Source of the DNA: Akkermansia muciniphila
GTDB taxonomy: Bacteria; Verrucomicrobiota; Verrucomicrobiia; Limisphaerales; SXTU01
Assembly: GCA_945872195.1 (NCBI GenBank)
Contig: CAMBZO010000097.1
Coordinates: forward strand, 1 to 8,318
Length of the DNA: 8,318 bases
Direction: 5' to 3'
The notes beneath the pieces are model-generated. The model made no database searches, was not told the origin of the DNA, and saw only the letters and a list, made by a program, of their open reading frames with translations. Each line of letters opens with the position of its first letter. The first letter of the stretch is position 1. Positions 1 through 6,706 of the stretch are shown here, piece after piece. A program made the position numbers and the translations under genes.

Positions 1-1280
1 GGCTTGAAGATGCCGAGCAAGCCCGCCTCGCCGAGCACGAAGAGTTTTCCGTCCGCGAGAATCGCCGAGCCACGGCCATAGACCGGGAACTGCGAGCCGT
101 GCGGCGGGTTCTTCTTCCAACGTTCGTCGCGGCTCCACGTCACCTTGCCAGTCTTGAACTCCACGCAGCGGAACGTCGCGTCCGGCTCGTCGCGCCCGCT
201 GAACGCGTAGAGATGGCCGTCGAGCAGGAGGGGCGTGTTCCAGTGCAACTCCAGCGCGGGCACCTTCCACCGGCCCGTGGCGGGGTCGCGGTCGGCGGGG
301 TCGAAGGGATGCCCCGCCGGGTCGCGCCAGACTTCGGCGAAGGATTTGCCGTCCGGCTTCACGCGCAACAGCACCGCGCCGCTGCGATAGTAAGCGGCGG
401 AGATGAGCACCGTGTCGTCCTGCACCACGGGGTTCATCGCGTTCACGGAGTCGTTGGCCGGCGACTGGAACCAGCGGCTGAAGTTCACTTGGCCGTTGGT
501 CGGGTTTACGGAGCAGAGGCCCTGGCGCATCAGGCAGAAGACGTGGCGCTGCCCGTGAATCGTCGCGGCCACCGGCGACGCGTAACTCGCGAGCTTCTCA
601 AACCCGGTCCACTCGTAAGGCACTTCCGCGCGTCCGCCCAGCGTGGTGACGCCGGTCCAATTCGTCTTGCCCACACTTTGCCAGAGCGTCTGCCCGGTCT
701 TCGCGTCGAAGGCGACCATGCCCGCGTTCGGCTGGCCGCCGACCATGACGATGAGTTTGTCGCCTTCCAGAATCGGCGTGGAGCCGACGCCGAAGAAGGC
801 ATCCGGCACGTTGAAATCCTTCGCCGTGTCGCGCTGCCAGACGAGCTTGCCGGTGGCGAGTTCGAGGCAAAGCAACTTGCCCTCCGCGCCGAAGGTGTAG
901 CAGCGGTCCACCGTGAGCAGCGGCGAGCAACGCGGCCCGTTGTTGTAGCCGAAGGGGTCCTGATAACGGCTCGGGTAGGCGTAGCGCCAGGCGGGCTTGC
1001 CCGTCCCCGGGTGCAACGCCTCGATGACCTCCTCGTCCTTCACGCGATGGTGCAGCACGAGCAGTTCCCCGCGCACCGACGGCGCGCTGTAGCCGGTGCC
1101 GATGTCGCGCTGCCAGACGACCGGCGGGCCCACTTTTGGAAACGTGTCGAGCAGGCCAATTTCTCGTGACGTGTTGTTCCCGCGCGGGCCGAGGAACTGC
1201 GGCCAGTCTTCGAGAACCTCAGCGGCGTGGAGTGATCCGGCGGTCAGCAATACGGCGAGCAACAGGGAACGGGCATTCAT
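1..1280 (-). CDS. Secreted PQQ-like beta-propeller protein (BamB-like fold), C-terminus cut by window edge
   Basis: I translated this from the ATG at 1280-1278; 426 codons lie inside the window and the stop lies beyond base 1. Residues 1-20 are a signal peptide: basic start, Leu/Val-rich core and an LHA-A cleavage site. The mature part opens with a Trp-Pro-Gln-Phe stretch and FLGPRG (residues 26-34), typical of planctomycete and verrucomicrobial PQQ_2 proteins. Blade motifs of the form xTGxxxW occur at 92-98, 142-148, 194-200 and 376-382, with a worn copy at 261-267. This supports an eight-bladed-type propeller acting outside the cytoplasm. Family members are about 400-460 residues, so little is missing. 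Binding of PQQ itself is not implied, because many such proteins are scaffolds or of unknown role. The frame stays open upstream, but the signal peptide fixes the start. No Shine-Dalgarno sequence is visible. It lies 88 bp downstream of the DUF4912 gene on the same strand and could share its transcript. Confidence 0.9.
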   Translation of the reverse strand, partial: MNARSLLLAVLLTAGSLHAAEVLEDWPQFLGPRGNNTSREIGLLDTFPKVGPPVVWQRDIGTGYSAPSVRGELLVLHHRVKDEEVIEALHPGTGKPAWRYAYPSRYQDPFGYNNGPRCSPLLTVDRCYTFGAEGKLLCLELATGKLVWQRDTAKDFNVPDAFFGVGSTPILEGDKLIVMVGGQPNAGMVAFDAKTGQTLWQSVGKTNWTGVTTLGGRAEVPYEWTGFEKLASYASPVAATIHGQRHVFCLMRQGLCSVNPTNGQVNFSRWFQSPANDSVNAMNPVVQDDTVLISAAYYRSGAVLLRVKPDGKSFAEVWRDPAGHPFDPADRDPATGRWKVPALELHWNTPLLLDGHLYAFSGRDEPDATFRCVEFKTGKVTWSRDERWKKNPPHGSQFPVYGRGSAILADGKLFVLGEAGLLGIFK

Positions 1281-1339
1281 GCGGATGCCGTGCAGGTTCC
1301 AATCGCGAAGCGGGTGGTGCAAGCGAAAGATTGTTCGTT

Positions 1340-1356
1340 GAGCAGGGCTGCTGCTC
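1340..1356 (-). terminator. Weak stem-loop between the DUF4912 and beta-propeller genes
   Basis: GAGCAG (1340-1345) and CTGCTC (1351-1356) form a perfect 6-bp stem with a 5-nt loop, just past the stop codon of the DUF4912 gene on the minus strand. No run of T follows on that strand, so it is at best a weak or partial terminator. It may only stabilise an mRNA end between two co-transcribed genes. Confidence 0.25.
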
Positions 1357-1368
1357 GACCCCGGCGGC

Positions 1369-2457
1369 TCAACTTTTGTGCTGCCCCTTCGGGCTGCCGA
1401 GCCCGCCGAATGGGCTGCTGGGCGAGCCGAGACCGAGCGCACCTCCGCTGGCGGCGAGTTTCACAAGCTGGCGGCGGACGAGCTCGGTGATTTCCAGCGA
1501 GTCAATCCACACGCGGCGCACTTCGTTCATCGTGACGACTTTCTCGAGCGCCTCGGCTTGCTTGCGCGTCCAGGTTGGGGACGGCGCGTGTCCAGACCGC
1601 GCGCGAGGTGGTGCGAAGGTGTCGGCAGTGGGCAGGTTCGGGTGGCCTTGCTCGCGCAATTGCGCCAGCGCTTCCATCAGCGGCACATGCTGGCCGATGA
1701 CGGACTTGACCATCTCGACGAGCTGGTCGAAGGGCACTTCCATCGGCAGCGTGGCGAACTCCGCACTGGTGTCGTCGGACAAGCTGTCGGGCGGCGTGAT
1801 GGTCGCGGCGGAGATGGCGATGGTCTGCCAGCGTTCCTTGCGGTTGAAGTAGCCGAGCTGCGCAACGAATTTAGTCCCGCCACGCCCGACGTGGATGAAC
1901 CAGTTCCGCGATTCGGGGTGAACATGCTGCGTGACGAGCGGCTCGCCGAGCGCTTCGCGTTCGAAGACGCGGACGATCAAGTGACCTTCATCGGACTGGG
2001 CGTTGTAATCGCGGAGCTGCGCAGAGGACAAATCCCAATGGGCGTAAAGCCACTGTGGGTCGCGCGCCGTGAGCCAGAGCTTCGTGGTGCCGTAGGCTTC
2101 GGGCAGCTCGCCGCTCTCGGCCACACGGCCGGCGTGCGCGGGCGGCGTGGTGGGACCGAGCGCGTAACGCTGGCCGGGGCCGCTCACGCCTGCCGGTGCG
2201 GAAGTGTCACCGGCCAGCAGGATGGCTGGGATTTCAAGCTTGGGCTGCCGGGCCTTTCGTGGTGCGGCGGGGCGCTTGGGCTTCATCGCGGTGGCAGCGC
2301 TGCGTGAGGGGCGCTTGACCTTGGTGGCCAGTTCCGGTTTTGGTGCGGCCTTGGCCATGCGTCGGGACTTGGTGGCGGGCTTGGCGGCGGCACTGGGGGC
2401 GCGCACAATCGTCGGTGTCTTGAGGGCTCGACGGGTTGGTTTCTTTTCGAGCTTCAT
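1369..2457 (-). CDS. DUF4912 domain protein with histone-H1-like basic N-terminal tail
   Basis: The protein has 362 residues and no signal peptide, so it is probably cytoplasmic. Residues 1-73 are a Lys/Arg/Ala/Pro tail with about 24 basic and only two acidic residues, resembling the unstructured tails of histone H1-like proteins. Residues 118-215 match the DUF4912 core: LPEAYG, then LTARDPQWLYAHWDLS (129-144), then a beta-rich stretch with RVFE and NWFIHVG, ending near the ERWQTIAIS segment. Residues 240-335 look helical. The end (337-362) is a Gly/Ser/Pro tail with two GLGSP repeats. DUF4912 has no established biochemical role. The basic tail suggests nucleic acid or other polyanion binding, which is inference. 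The ATG at 2457-2455 is preceded by only a weak GAG. The gene diverges from the cytochrome/DUF1553 gene and lies upstream of the beta-propeller gene. Confidence 0.88.
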   Translation of the reverse strand: MKLEKKPTRRALKTPTIVRAPSAAAKPATKSRRMAKAAPKPELATKVKRPSRSAATAMKPKRPAAPRKARQPKLEIPAILLAGDTSAPAGVSGPGQRYALGPTTPPAHAGRVAESGELPEAYGTTKLWLTARDPQWLYAHWDLSSAQLRDYNAQSDEGHLIVRVFEREALGEPLVTQHVHPESRNWFIHVGRGGTKFVAQLGYFNRKERWQTIAISAATITPPDSLSDDTSAEFATLPMEVPFDQLVEMVKSVIGQHVPLMEALAQLREQGHPNLPTADTFAPPRARSGHAPSPTWTRKQAEALEKVVTMNEVRRVWIDSLEITELVRRQLVKLAASGGALGLGSPSSPFGGLGSPKGQHKS

Positions 2458-2634
2458 AAGGATTCTCGGTGGCGAGCGGGTCGGAAGAATAACGCCTTTT
2501 TCTTAATTTCCGCAGCTTGTCCCCAAGCCTTTGGCCCGCGCAACGGAAATTTCCCTAGGACCCTGAATGAAGCGGTAGATCGTGTGTTGAACGAAACCGG
2601 ACGGAGAACCCGTCCAACCAAGCAGTCAAAAATC
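2458..2634. promoter_or_regulatory. Divergent intergenic region with palindromes, presumed promoters for both sides
   Basis: This 177-bp gap separates two divergent genes, so promoters for both must lie here or nearby. The patch at 2485-2510 is AT-rich against a GC-rich background. AATTTCCG (2505-2512) is repeated inverted at 2544-2551, and the second copy overlaps a perfect 10-bp palindrome GGAAATTTCC (2545-2554), a plausible operator shape. A 6-bp stem GGACGG/CCGTCC (2599-2604 and 2610-2615, 5-nt loop) ends 19 nt before the plus-strand ATG and would lie in the 5' leader. I could not identify a convincing -35/-10 pair on either strand. Confidence 0.4.
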
Positions 2635-5600
2635 ATGTCCACACGCATTCTCTTTCTGGCCCTCGTCTCCGGGGCTTCACTCTCTCTTCAAGCGGCGGAA
2701 AGCAAGTCGGTCAAGCTGGACTTGTCCAAGCTCCCGCCCGCAGCCAGCGGCCCGGTGGACTTTTCGCGGGACATCCAGCCTCTCTTTGCCTTGAAGTGTT
2801 TTTCCTGCCACGGCGCGGAGAAACAGAAGGGGGGTCTGCGACTCGACCTCAAGGTCGCCGCGCTCGAAGGCGGCGACAACGGCAAGGTCTTCGTCCCCGG
2901 CAAGAGCGCCGAGAGCAAGCTGGTCCACGCGCTCGCGGGCCTCGGCGAGGCGGGCATCATGCCGCCGAAGGAGAAGCCGCTCACGTCCGCCGAGATTGGG
3001 AAAGTCCGCGCGTGGATTGATGCCGGCGCAAATTGGCCGGACGACGGGAAGGTGGCGGTGAAGAAGTCGGACCACTGGGCTTACCAGCCGGTGCAGCGGC
3101 CGACACTTCCCCCAATCGGCAATCCCATCGATTCCTTCATCCGCACCCGCCTTGCCCGCGAGCAGTTCCCGCCCTCCCCCGAGGCCGACCGGTCCACGCT
3201 CATTCGGCGCCTGTCGCTCGATTTGATCGGCTTGCCGCCGCTGCCAGAGGAAGTCCACGCGTTCGCAAATGACAAGTCGCCCGACGCCTACGCGAAGCTC
3301 GTGGACCGGTTGCTCGCGTCGCCGCACTTCGGCGAGCGCTGGGGTCGGCACTGGCTGGACCTCGCGCGGTATGCGGACAGCGACGGCTACGAGAAGGATC
3401 GCCCGCGCCCCTTTGCCTACACCTATCGCGACTGGGTCATCGCGGCTATCAACAGCGACCTGTCGTTTGACCAGTTCAGCATCCAGCAACTCGCCGGCGA
3501 CCTGCTCCCGAACGCCACGCACTCGCAGAAGGTCGCGACCGGCTTCCACCGCCAGACGCTCACGAACACCGAGGGCGGCACCGATCAGGAGGAGTTCCGC
3601 TGCAAGGCCGTCGTGGACCGCGTGAGCACGACTGCGTCCGTTTGGCTGGGCGTGACGATGGGCTGCGCCGAGTGCCACACGCACAAATACGACCCCTTCA
3701 CGCAGCGCGAGTTTTATTCCCTCTTCGCCTTCTTCAACAACGCGAATGAGAAGGCCATCCCTGCGCCCAGCGCCGCCGATCAAGCTGCTTTCGACGTGGC
3801 GAAGAAATCCCATGACGGCGCGGCTGCCAAACTCAAGGGCGCTCGCGACACCTACATGAAGAACGAGCTGCCCGCCAAGCTCGGCGCGTGGCTCACGACA
3901 GCCTCGCTCGACGCCGTCCCGTGGCGCCCGCTCACGGCGGAGAAGCTCACCGCGAAGAGCGGCACCAAGCTCAAGGCCGATGCCGAAGGCGTCATCACCG
4001 CAAGCGGTGCGGCCCCGGACAAGGAAACTTACACCGTCGAAGCCAAGCTCGCGCTCAAGCGGCTCACCGGCTTCCGCCTCGAAGCCATTGATGATCCGGG
4101 CCCGAAGAAAGGCCCGGGCCGTGCGAAGGACGGCAACTTCGTGCTGACCAAGTTCGCGGTGAAACTGTTTGCTCCCGGCCAGTTTGATGGGAAGGAAATC
4201 GAGCTGCACAGCGCGAAGGCGGATTTCGCGCAGGTGAAGTTCCCCGTCGAGAACGCGCTGAAGGGTGACGAGACGACGGGTTGGGCGGTTTCGCCGCAAC
4301 AACTGAAGTCGCACGTCGCTGTGTTTGAGACTCGGCAGCCGCTGGAGTTGGCGGAGGGCGCGCGCCTCGTCGTCACGCTGGATCACCAATACAAGGAAGG
4401 CTACACGCTCGGCCAGTTCCGCCTGTCCGTGACGGATGCGAGCGGGCCGCTGAAGCCGGACTTCACGCCCGGCGCAGTCGCCACGGCCCTCACAGCTGTG
4501 CCGGAGCTGCGCACGCCCGCGCAACTCGCGGCGCTCACCAAGTTCTTCAGCGAGCAGGTGGACGAGCAGGCCAGAAAGCTCCGAGTCGCCGTGGACGATC
4601 ACGAGCAGAAGACTCCCGTCGTGCCCGGCACCACCGCCGCCGTGCTCGCTGAGGAGCCGGGCGTGCGCAAGACCTTCGTCCATGTGCGCGGCAACTTCCT
4701 CGACAAGGGCGCGGAGGTCCGCGCCGCCACGCCCGCCGTGTTGCACGCGCTCAAGCCACGCGCTACGCAACCCGACCGGCTCGATCTTGCGCAGTGGCTC
4801 TTCGCGCCGGAGAACCCGCTCACGGCTCGCGTCTCCGTGAATCACGTTTGGAAAAATCTCTTCGGTCGCGGCCTCGTCGCGACGGTCGAAGACTTCGGCA
4901 AGCAAGGCGAGAAACCCACGCATCCTGAACTCCTCGACTGGCTCGCCGCCACCTTCGCCGCCCCATCCACTATCAACTCTCCCAACTCTCAACTCGGTTT
5001 GGGCTGGAGCCGCAAGTCGCTCATCAAACTCATCGTCACCAGCGCCACTTACAAACAGTCCTCCCTGAGCCGCCCGGACCTGCAAGAGCGCGACCCGAAC
5101 AACCTGCTTCTCGCACGCCAAAACCGACTGCGCCTCGAAGCCGAGACTGTTCGCGACGCATATCTCACGGCCAGCGGCCTTTTGAATCCGAAGATCGGCG
5201 GTCCGAGCATCCGCCCGTCCTTGCCCGCTGACATCGCCGCGCTCGGCTACGCGAACTCCGTGAAGTGGACCGAGAGCACCGGCACCGAGAAGAACCGGCG
5301 TGGCCTCTACATCTTCTTCCAGCGCACTGTTCCGTATCCGATGCTGATGACCTTCGACGCGCCCGACTCGAACACCTCCTGCGCGCGCCGCGAGCGCAGC
5401 AACACGCCGCTGCAAGCGCTCACGCTCTTGAACGACCCGGTGTTCTTCGAGTGCGCCCAGCAGCTCGGCGCTCGCATGGCCGAGGTGCCCACGGCGGATG
5501 CCGCCGAGCGCATCCGCCTCGGTTTCACGCGCTGCCTTTCACGTCCCCCGAGCGCCGAGGAGTTGAGCCGGTTGCTGAAACTCTACGAAGCCCAGCTCAA

Positions 5601-5739
5601 GCTCGCGCGGGCCGACGCGGACGGCGCGGCGAAAATTACCGGCGCGAAGAAGGCCGCACCCGAGGCCGCCGAGAAAGCCACGCTCGTGGCGCTGGGCCGG
5701 GTGATGCTGAACCTCGACGAGTTTTTCACGCGGGATTAG
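2635..5739 (+). CDS. Secreted planctomycete-type cytochrome c / DUF1549 / DUF1553 protein
   Basis: The protein has 1034 residues. I chose the ATG at 2635 because it directly starts a signal peptide (residues 1-20, ending SLQA-A). The frame stays open back to a GTG at 2584, but that would add 17 charged residues before the signal. Residues 40-133 are the PSCyt1 cytochrome c domain, with heme motif CFSCH (C55, C58, H59), a likely axial Met109 in MPPKEKPL, and the closing WIDAGANWP. Residues about 167-372 are DUF1549, with a conserved CAECH (C344, C347, H348) followed by THKYDPFTQ. Residues about 413-605 look like a beta-sandwich, carbohydrate-binding type insert. Residues about 675-1030 are DUF1553, including NPLTARVSVNHVW and NTPLQALTLLNDPVFFECAQ. 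The family is exported, likely periplasmic, and often paired with a DUF1501 gene, absent here. Its role in polymer breakdown is suspected, not proven. A short repeat interrupts DUF1553 (see 4974-4997). Confidence 0.95.
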   Translation: MSTRILFLALVSGASLSLQAAESKSVKLDLSKLPPAASGPVDFSRDIQPLFALKCFSCHGAEKQKGGLRLDLKVAALEGGDNGKVFVPGKSAESKLVHALAGLGEAGIMPPKEKPLTSAEIGKVRAWIDAGANWPDDGKVAVKKSDHWAYQPVQRPTLPPIGNPIDSFIRTRLAREQFPPSPEADRSTLIRRLSLDLIGLPPLPEEVHAFANDKSPDAYAKLVDRLLASPHFGERWGRHWLDLARYADSDGYEKDRPRPFAYTYRDWVIAAINSDLSFDQFSIQQLAGDLLPNATHSQKVATGFHRQTLTNTEGGTDQEEFRCKAVVDRVSTTASVWLGVTMGCAECHTHKYDPFTQREFYSLFAFFNNANEKAIPAPSAADQAAFDVAKKSHDGAAAKLKGARDTYMKNELPAKLGAWLTTASLDAVPWRPLTAEKLTAKSGTKLKADAEGVITASGAAPDKETYTVEAKLALKRLTGFRLEAIDDPGPKKGPGRAKDGNFVLTKFAVKLFAPGQFDGKEIELHSAKADFAQVKFPVENALKGDETTGWAVSPQQLKSHVAVFETRQPLELAEGARLVVTLDHQYKEGYTLGQFRLSVTDASGPLKPDFTPGAVATALTAVPELRTPAQLAALTKFFSEQVDEQARKLRVAVDDHEQKTPVVPGTTAAVLAEEPGVRKTFVHVRGNFLDKGAEVRAATPAVLHALKPRATQPDRLDLAQWLFAPENPLTARVSVNHVWKNLFGRGLVATVEDFGKQGEKPTHPELLDWLAATFAAPSTINSPNSQLGLGWSRKSLIKLIVTSATYKQSSLSRPDLQERDPNNLLLARQNRLRLEAETVRDAYLTASGLLNPKIGGPSIRPSLPADIAALGYANSVKWTESTGTEKNRRGLYIFFQRTVPYPMLMTFDAPDSNTSCARRERSNTPLQALTLLNDPVFFECAQQLGARMAEVPTADAAERIRLGFTRCLSRPPSAEELSRLLKLYEAQLKLARADADGAAKITGAKKAAPEAAEKATLVALGRVMLNLDEFFTRD
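4974..4997 (+). repeat. CAACTC-type repeat, three copies, inside the DUF1553 coding region
   Basis: CAACTCTC occurs at 4974-4981 and 4983-4990, followed by CAACTCGG at 4990-4997. The stretch is less GC-rich than the gene around it. It encodes part of a short Ser/Asn/Pro/Gln-rich segment between the conserved PELLDWLAATF and GWSRKSLIKLIVTSATY blocks, which in most relatives are nearly adjacent. It looks like an in-frame gain of intergenic-type repeat DNA in a surface loop. Confidence 0.6.
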
Positions 5740-5750
5740 CCCGAATCCCG
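5731..5750 (+). repeat. Stem-loop spanning the stop codon of the cytochrome/DUF1553 gene
   Basis: CGGGATT (5731-5737) and AATCCCG (5744-5750) form a perfect 7-bp stem with a 6-nt loop, and the TAG stop (5737-5739) begins at the last stem base. CGGGATTAG recurs as a direct copy at 5864-5872. AATCCCGAA (5744-5752) is also the reverse complement of TTCGGGATT at 5862-5870, so this arm can pair locally or across the gap. No T-run follows, so a terminator role is only possible. Confidence 0.45.
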
Positions 5751-5762
5751 AAATGGGATGGC

Positions 5763-5789
5763 CACGAAAGGGCGCAAAGAGCGCAAAGC
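5763..5789 (+). repeat. 9-bp tandem array (ACGCAAAGG type), three units
   Basis: The units are CACGAAAGG (5763-5771), GCGCAAAGA (5772-5780) and GCGCAAAGC (5781-5789), followed by a partial AAAG. The same 9-bp unit type recurs at 6910-6936 and, inverted, at 6963-6989. Unlike that pair, this array has no facing partner in its gap. It is non-coding, lying between the DUF1553 gene and rsuA. Confidence 0.6.
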
Positions 5790-5808
5790 AAAGCCACTGG
5801 TAGGAAAG

Positions 5809-5836
5809 GGGGTCGGGTGGAAATTTTCCCGACCCC
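5809..5836 (+). terminator. Strong GC-rich stem-loop, possible terminator before rsuA
   Basis: GGGGTCGGG (5809-5817) and CCCGACCCC (5828-5836) form a perfect 9-bp stem around a 10-nt A/T-rich loop. It lies 69 bp past the DUF1553 gene stop and 78 bp before the rsuA start, a natural place to end the first transcript. It lacks the T-run of a classical intrinsic terminator, so it could instead be an mRNA 3'-end structure or part of the repeat region around it. Confidence 0.4.
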
Positions 5837-5879
5837 ATCCATCCCCGGCTCAACTTCGGAATTCGGGATTAGTCCAAAG

Positions 5880-5908
5880 TTGGAACCTCGCGCTCTCTGG
5901 GTTACAAT
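5880..5908 (+). promoter_or_regulatory. Sigma-70-like promoter of rsuA, predicting a leaderless mRNA
   Basis: TTGGAA (5880-5885; 4 of 6 match TTGACA) is followed after exactly 17 bp by TACAAT (5903-5908; 5 of 6 match TATAAT). If the last T of the -10 box is at -7, transcription starts at 5915, the G of the GTG start codon. No Shine-Dalgarno sequence lies between the -10 box and the start. Confidence 0.5.
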
Positions 5909-5914
5909 CCGCCC

Positions 5915-6610
5915 GTGTTAAACTTGCCACCGGCCCGCCGCCTCGACCAATTGCTTTCCTCCTGCGGCTATTGCAGCCGGAGCGAGGCGCGGCTTTGGGT
6001 GCGCGGAGGGCGTGTGCTGGTGAGCGGACAACGCGCGAGCGCGGTGGACCAGAAGGCGCGAGCGTCCGAGGTGTGGGTGGACGGCGAACCGATTGATTCG
6101 CCGGAAGGCATTCTCGTTTTGCTGCACAAGCCCGCCGGCCATGTCTGCTCGCACGACGCGAAGGAAGGCCCGCGCGTCTTCGACCTCGTGCCGAAGCGCT
6201 GGCTGGAGCGGAACCCGCCCGTCACGACTGTGGGCCGACTGGACAAGGACGCCACCGGGGCGCTGGTCATCACGGACCAAGGCGAACTGGTGCATCAGTG
6301 GACTTCACCCAAGCGGCATGTGACGAAGCTCTACGAAGTCACCGTGGACCGCGACCTCGACGCGTCGCTCATCAGCGTCTTCGCAGCGGGCGAGTTGGTG
6401 TTGGAGGACGAACGCAAGCCGTGTCTCCCGGCGCGGCTGGAAATTGTGAGCGCTCGCGAGGCGCGACTGGAGTTGACCGAGGGAAAATATCATCAGGTGA
6501 AGCGGATGTTCGCCAGCCAGGGCTGGACGGTCACGCGCCTGCACCGGAGCCGCTTTGGTGATTTCGAGCTGGGCGATTTGCCCGTGGGCCAGTGGCGGCG
6601 GATTTTTTAG
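5915..6610 (+). CDS. rsuA: 16S rRNA pseudouridine synthase, RsuA type
   Basis: This 231-residue protein isomerises a uridine of 16S rRNA (U516 in E. coli) to pseudouridine during small-subunit assembly. Residues 8-55 are the S4 RNA-binding domain, with RRLDQLLSSCGYCSRSEA. The catalytic domain carries the RsuA/RluB signature GRLDKDATG (107-115), with Asp110 as the catalytic aspartate, then TSPKRHVTKLYEV (130-142) and GKYHQVKRMFA (190-200). HVCSHD (76-81), DERKPCLPA (165-173) and the total length match RsuA better than RluB, RluE or RluF. The start is GTG at 5915; the S4 domain begins a few codons later and leaves no room for a longer lost start. The protein starts a few residues before the E. 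coli one. It appears to have its own promoter. The gene points toward the CWC gene and ends in a T-rich stretch (6603-6608). Confidence 0.94.
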   Translation: MLNLPPARRLDQLLSSCGYCSRSEARLWVRGGRVLVSGQRASAVDQKARASEVWVDGEPIDSPEGILVLLHKPAGHVCSHDAKEGPRVFDLVPKRWLERNPPVTTVGRLDKDATGALVITDQGELVHQWTSPKRHVTKLYEVTVDRDLDASLISVFAAGELVLEDERKPCLPARLEIVSAREARLELTEGKYHQVKRMFASQGWTVTRLHRSRFGDFELGDLPVGQWRRIF

Positions 6611-6611
6611 C

Positions 6612-6644
6612 CACGGATTGAACACGGGATAAACACGGATTCGG
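6612..6644 (+). repeat. 11-bp tandem array, left arm of a fold-back element
   Basis: Three 11-bp units follow directly after the rsuA stop: CACGGATTGAA (6612-6622), CACGGGATAAA (6623-6633) and CACGGATTCGG (6634-6644). Units one and three share eight of eleven bases, and all begin CACGG. A matching array in the opposite orientation lies at 6675-6706. Confidence 0.65.
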
Positions 6645-6704
6645 AATCAAGCCAGTCCGGCGAACTGCGGTGCCTTCATTCGGGTTCAATCCGGGTTCAA
6701 TCCG
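6614..6704. terminator. Fold-back of facing 11-bp arrays, possible two-way terminator
   Basis: CGGATTGAAC (6614-6623) is the exact reverse complement of GTTCAATCCG at both 6684-6693 and 6695-6704. The RNA from either strand could therefore form a stem between the convergent rsuA and CWC genes. Convergent gaps often carry such two-way terminators. The element overlaps the 3' end of the CWC gene, and a clean T-run is missing. Confidence 0.35.
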
Positions 6705-6706
6705 GG
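6675..6706 (-). repeat. 11-bp tandem array, right arm, overlapping the end of the CWC gene
   Basis: On the minus strand this reads CCCGGATTGAA (6706-6696), CCCGGATTGAA (6695-6685) and a 10-nt worn copy CCCGAATGAA (6684-6675). The first two are identical. They are the same unit as the plus-strand array at 6612-6644 (10 of 11 bases shared with its first unit). The last codons and TGA stop of the CWC gene fall inside it. Confidence 0.65.

Noticed and set aside
99..1169. A 356-codon plus-strand frame over the beta-propeller gene
   Set aside because: It is antisense to a protein with a signal peptide and repeated TGK..W motifs. The product has no family features.
1378..2307. A 309-codon plus-strand frame over the DUF4912 gene
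   Set aside because: It is antisense to the recognisable DUF4912 core and is explained by GC-rich codon use.
2584..2634. GTG at 2584 as the start of the cytochrome/DUF1553 gene
   Set aside because: It would put 17 charged residues before a clean signal peptide, whereas the ATG at 2635 starts it directly.
4096..4117. Perfect 7-bp GC hairpin CCGGGCC/GGCCCGG inside the DUF1553 gene
   Set aside because: It encodes the DPGP...GPGRA stretch that is usual at this place in the family. The hairpin follows from Gly/Pro codons.
2677..5415. A 912-codon open frame on the minus strand inside the DUF1553 gene
   Set aside because: It is exactly antisense to a gene with clear domains. Its translation is Arg/Glu/Val-rich with no recognisable motif. 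High GC and codon bias remove stops from this frame.
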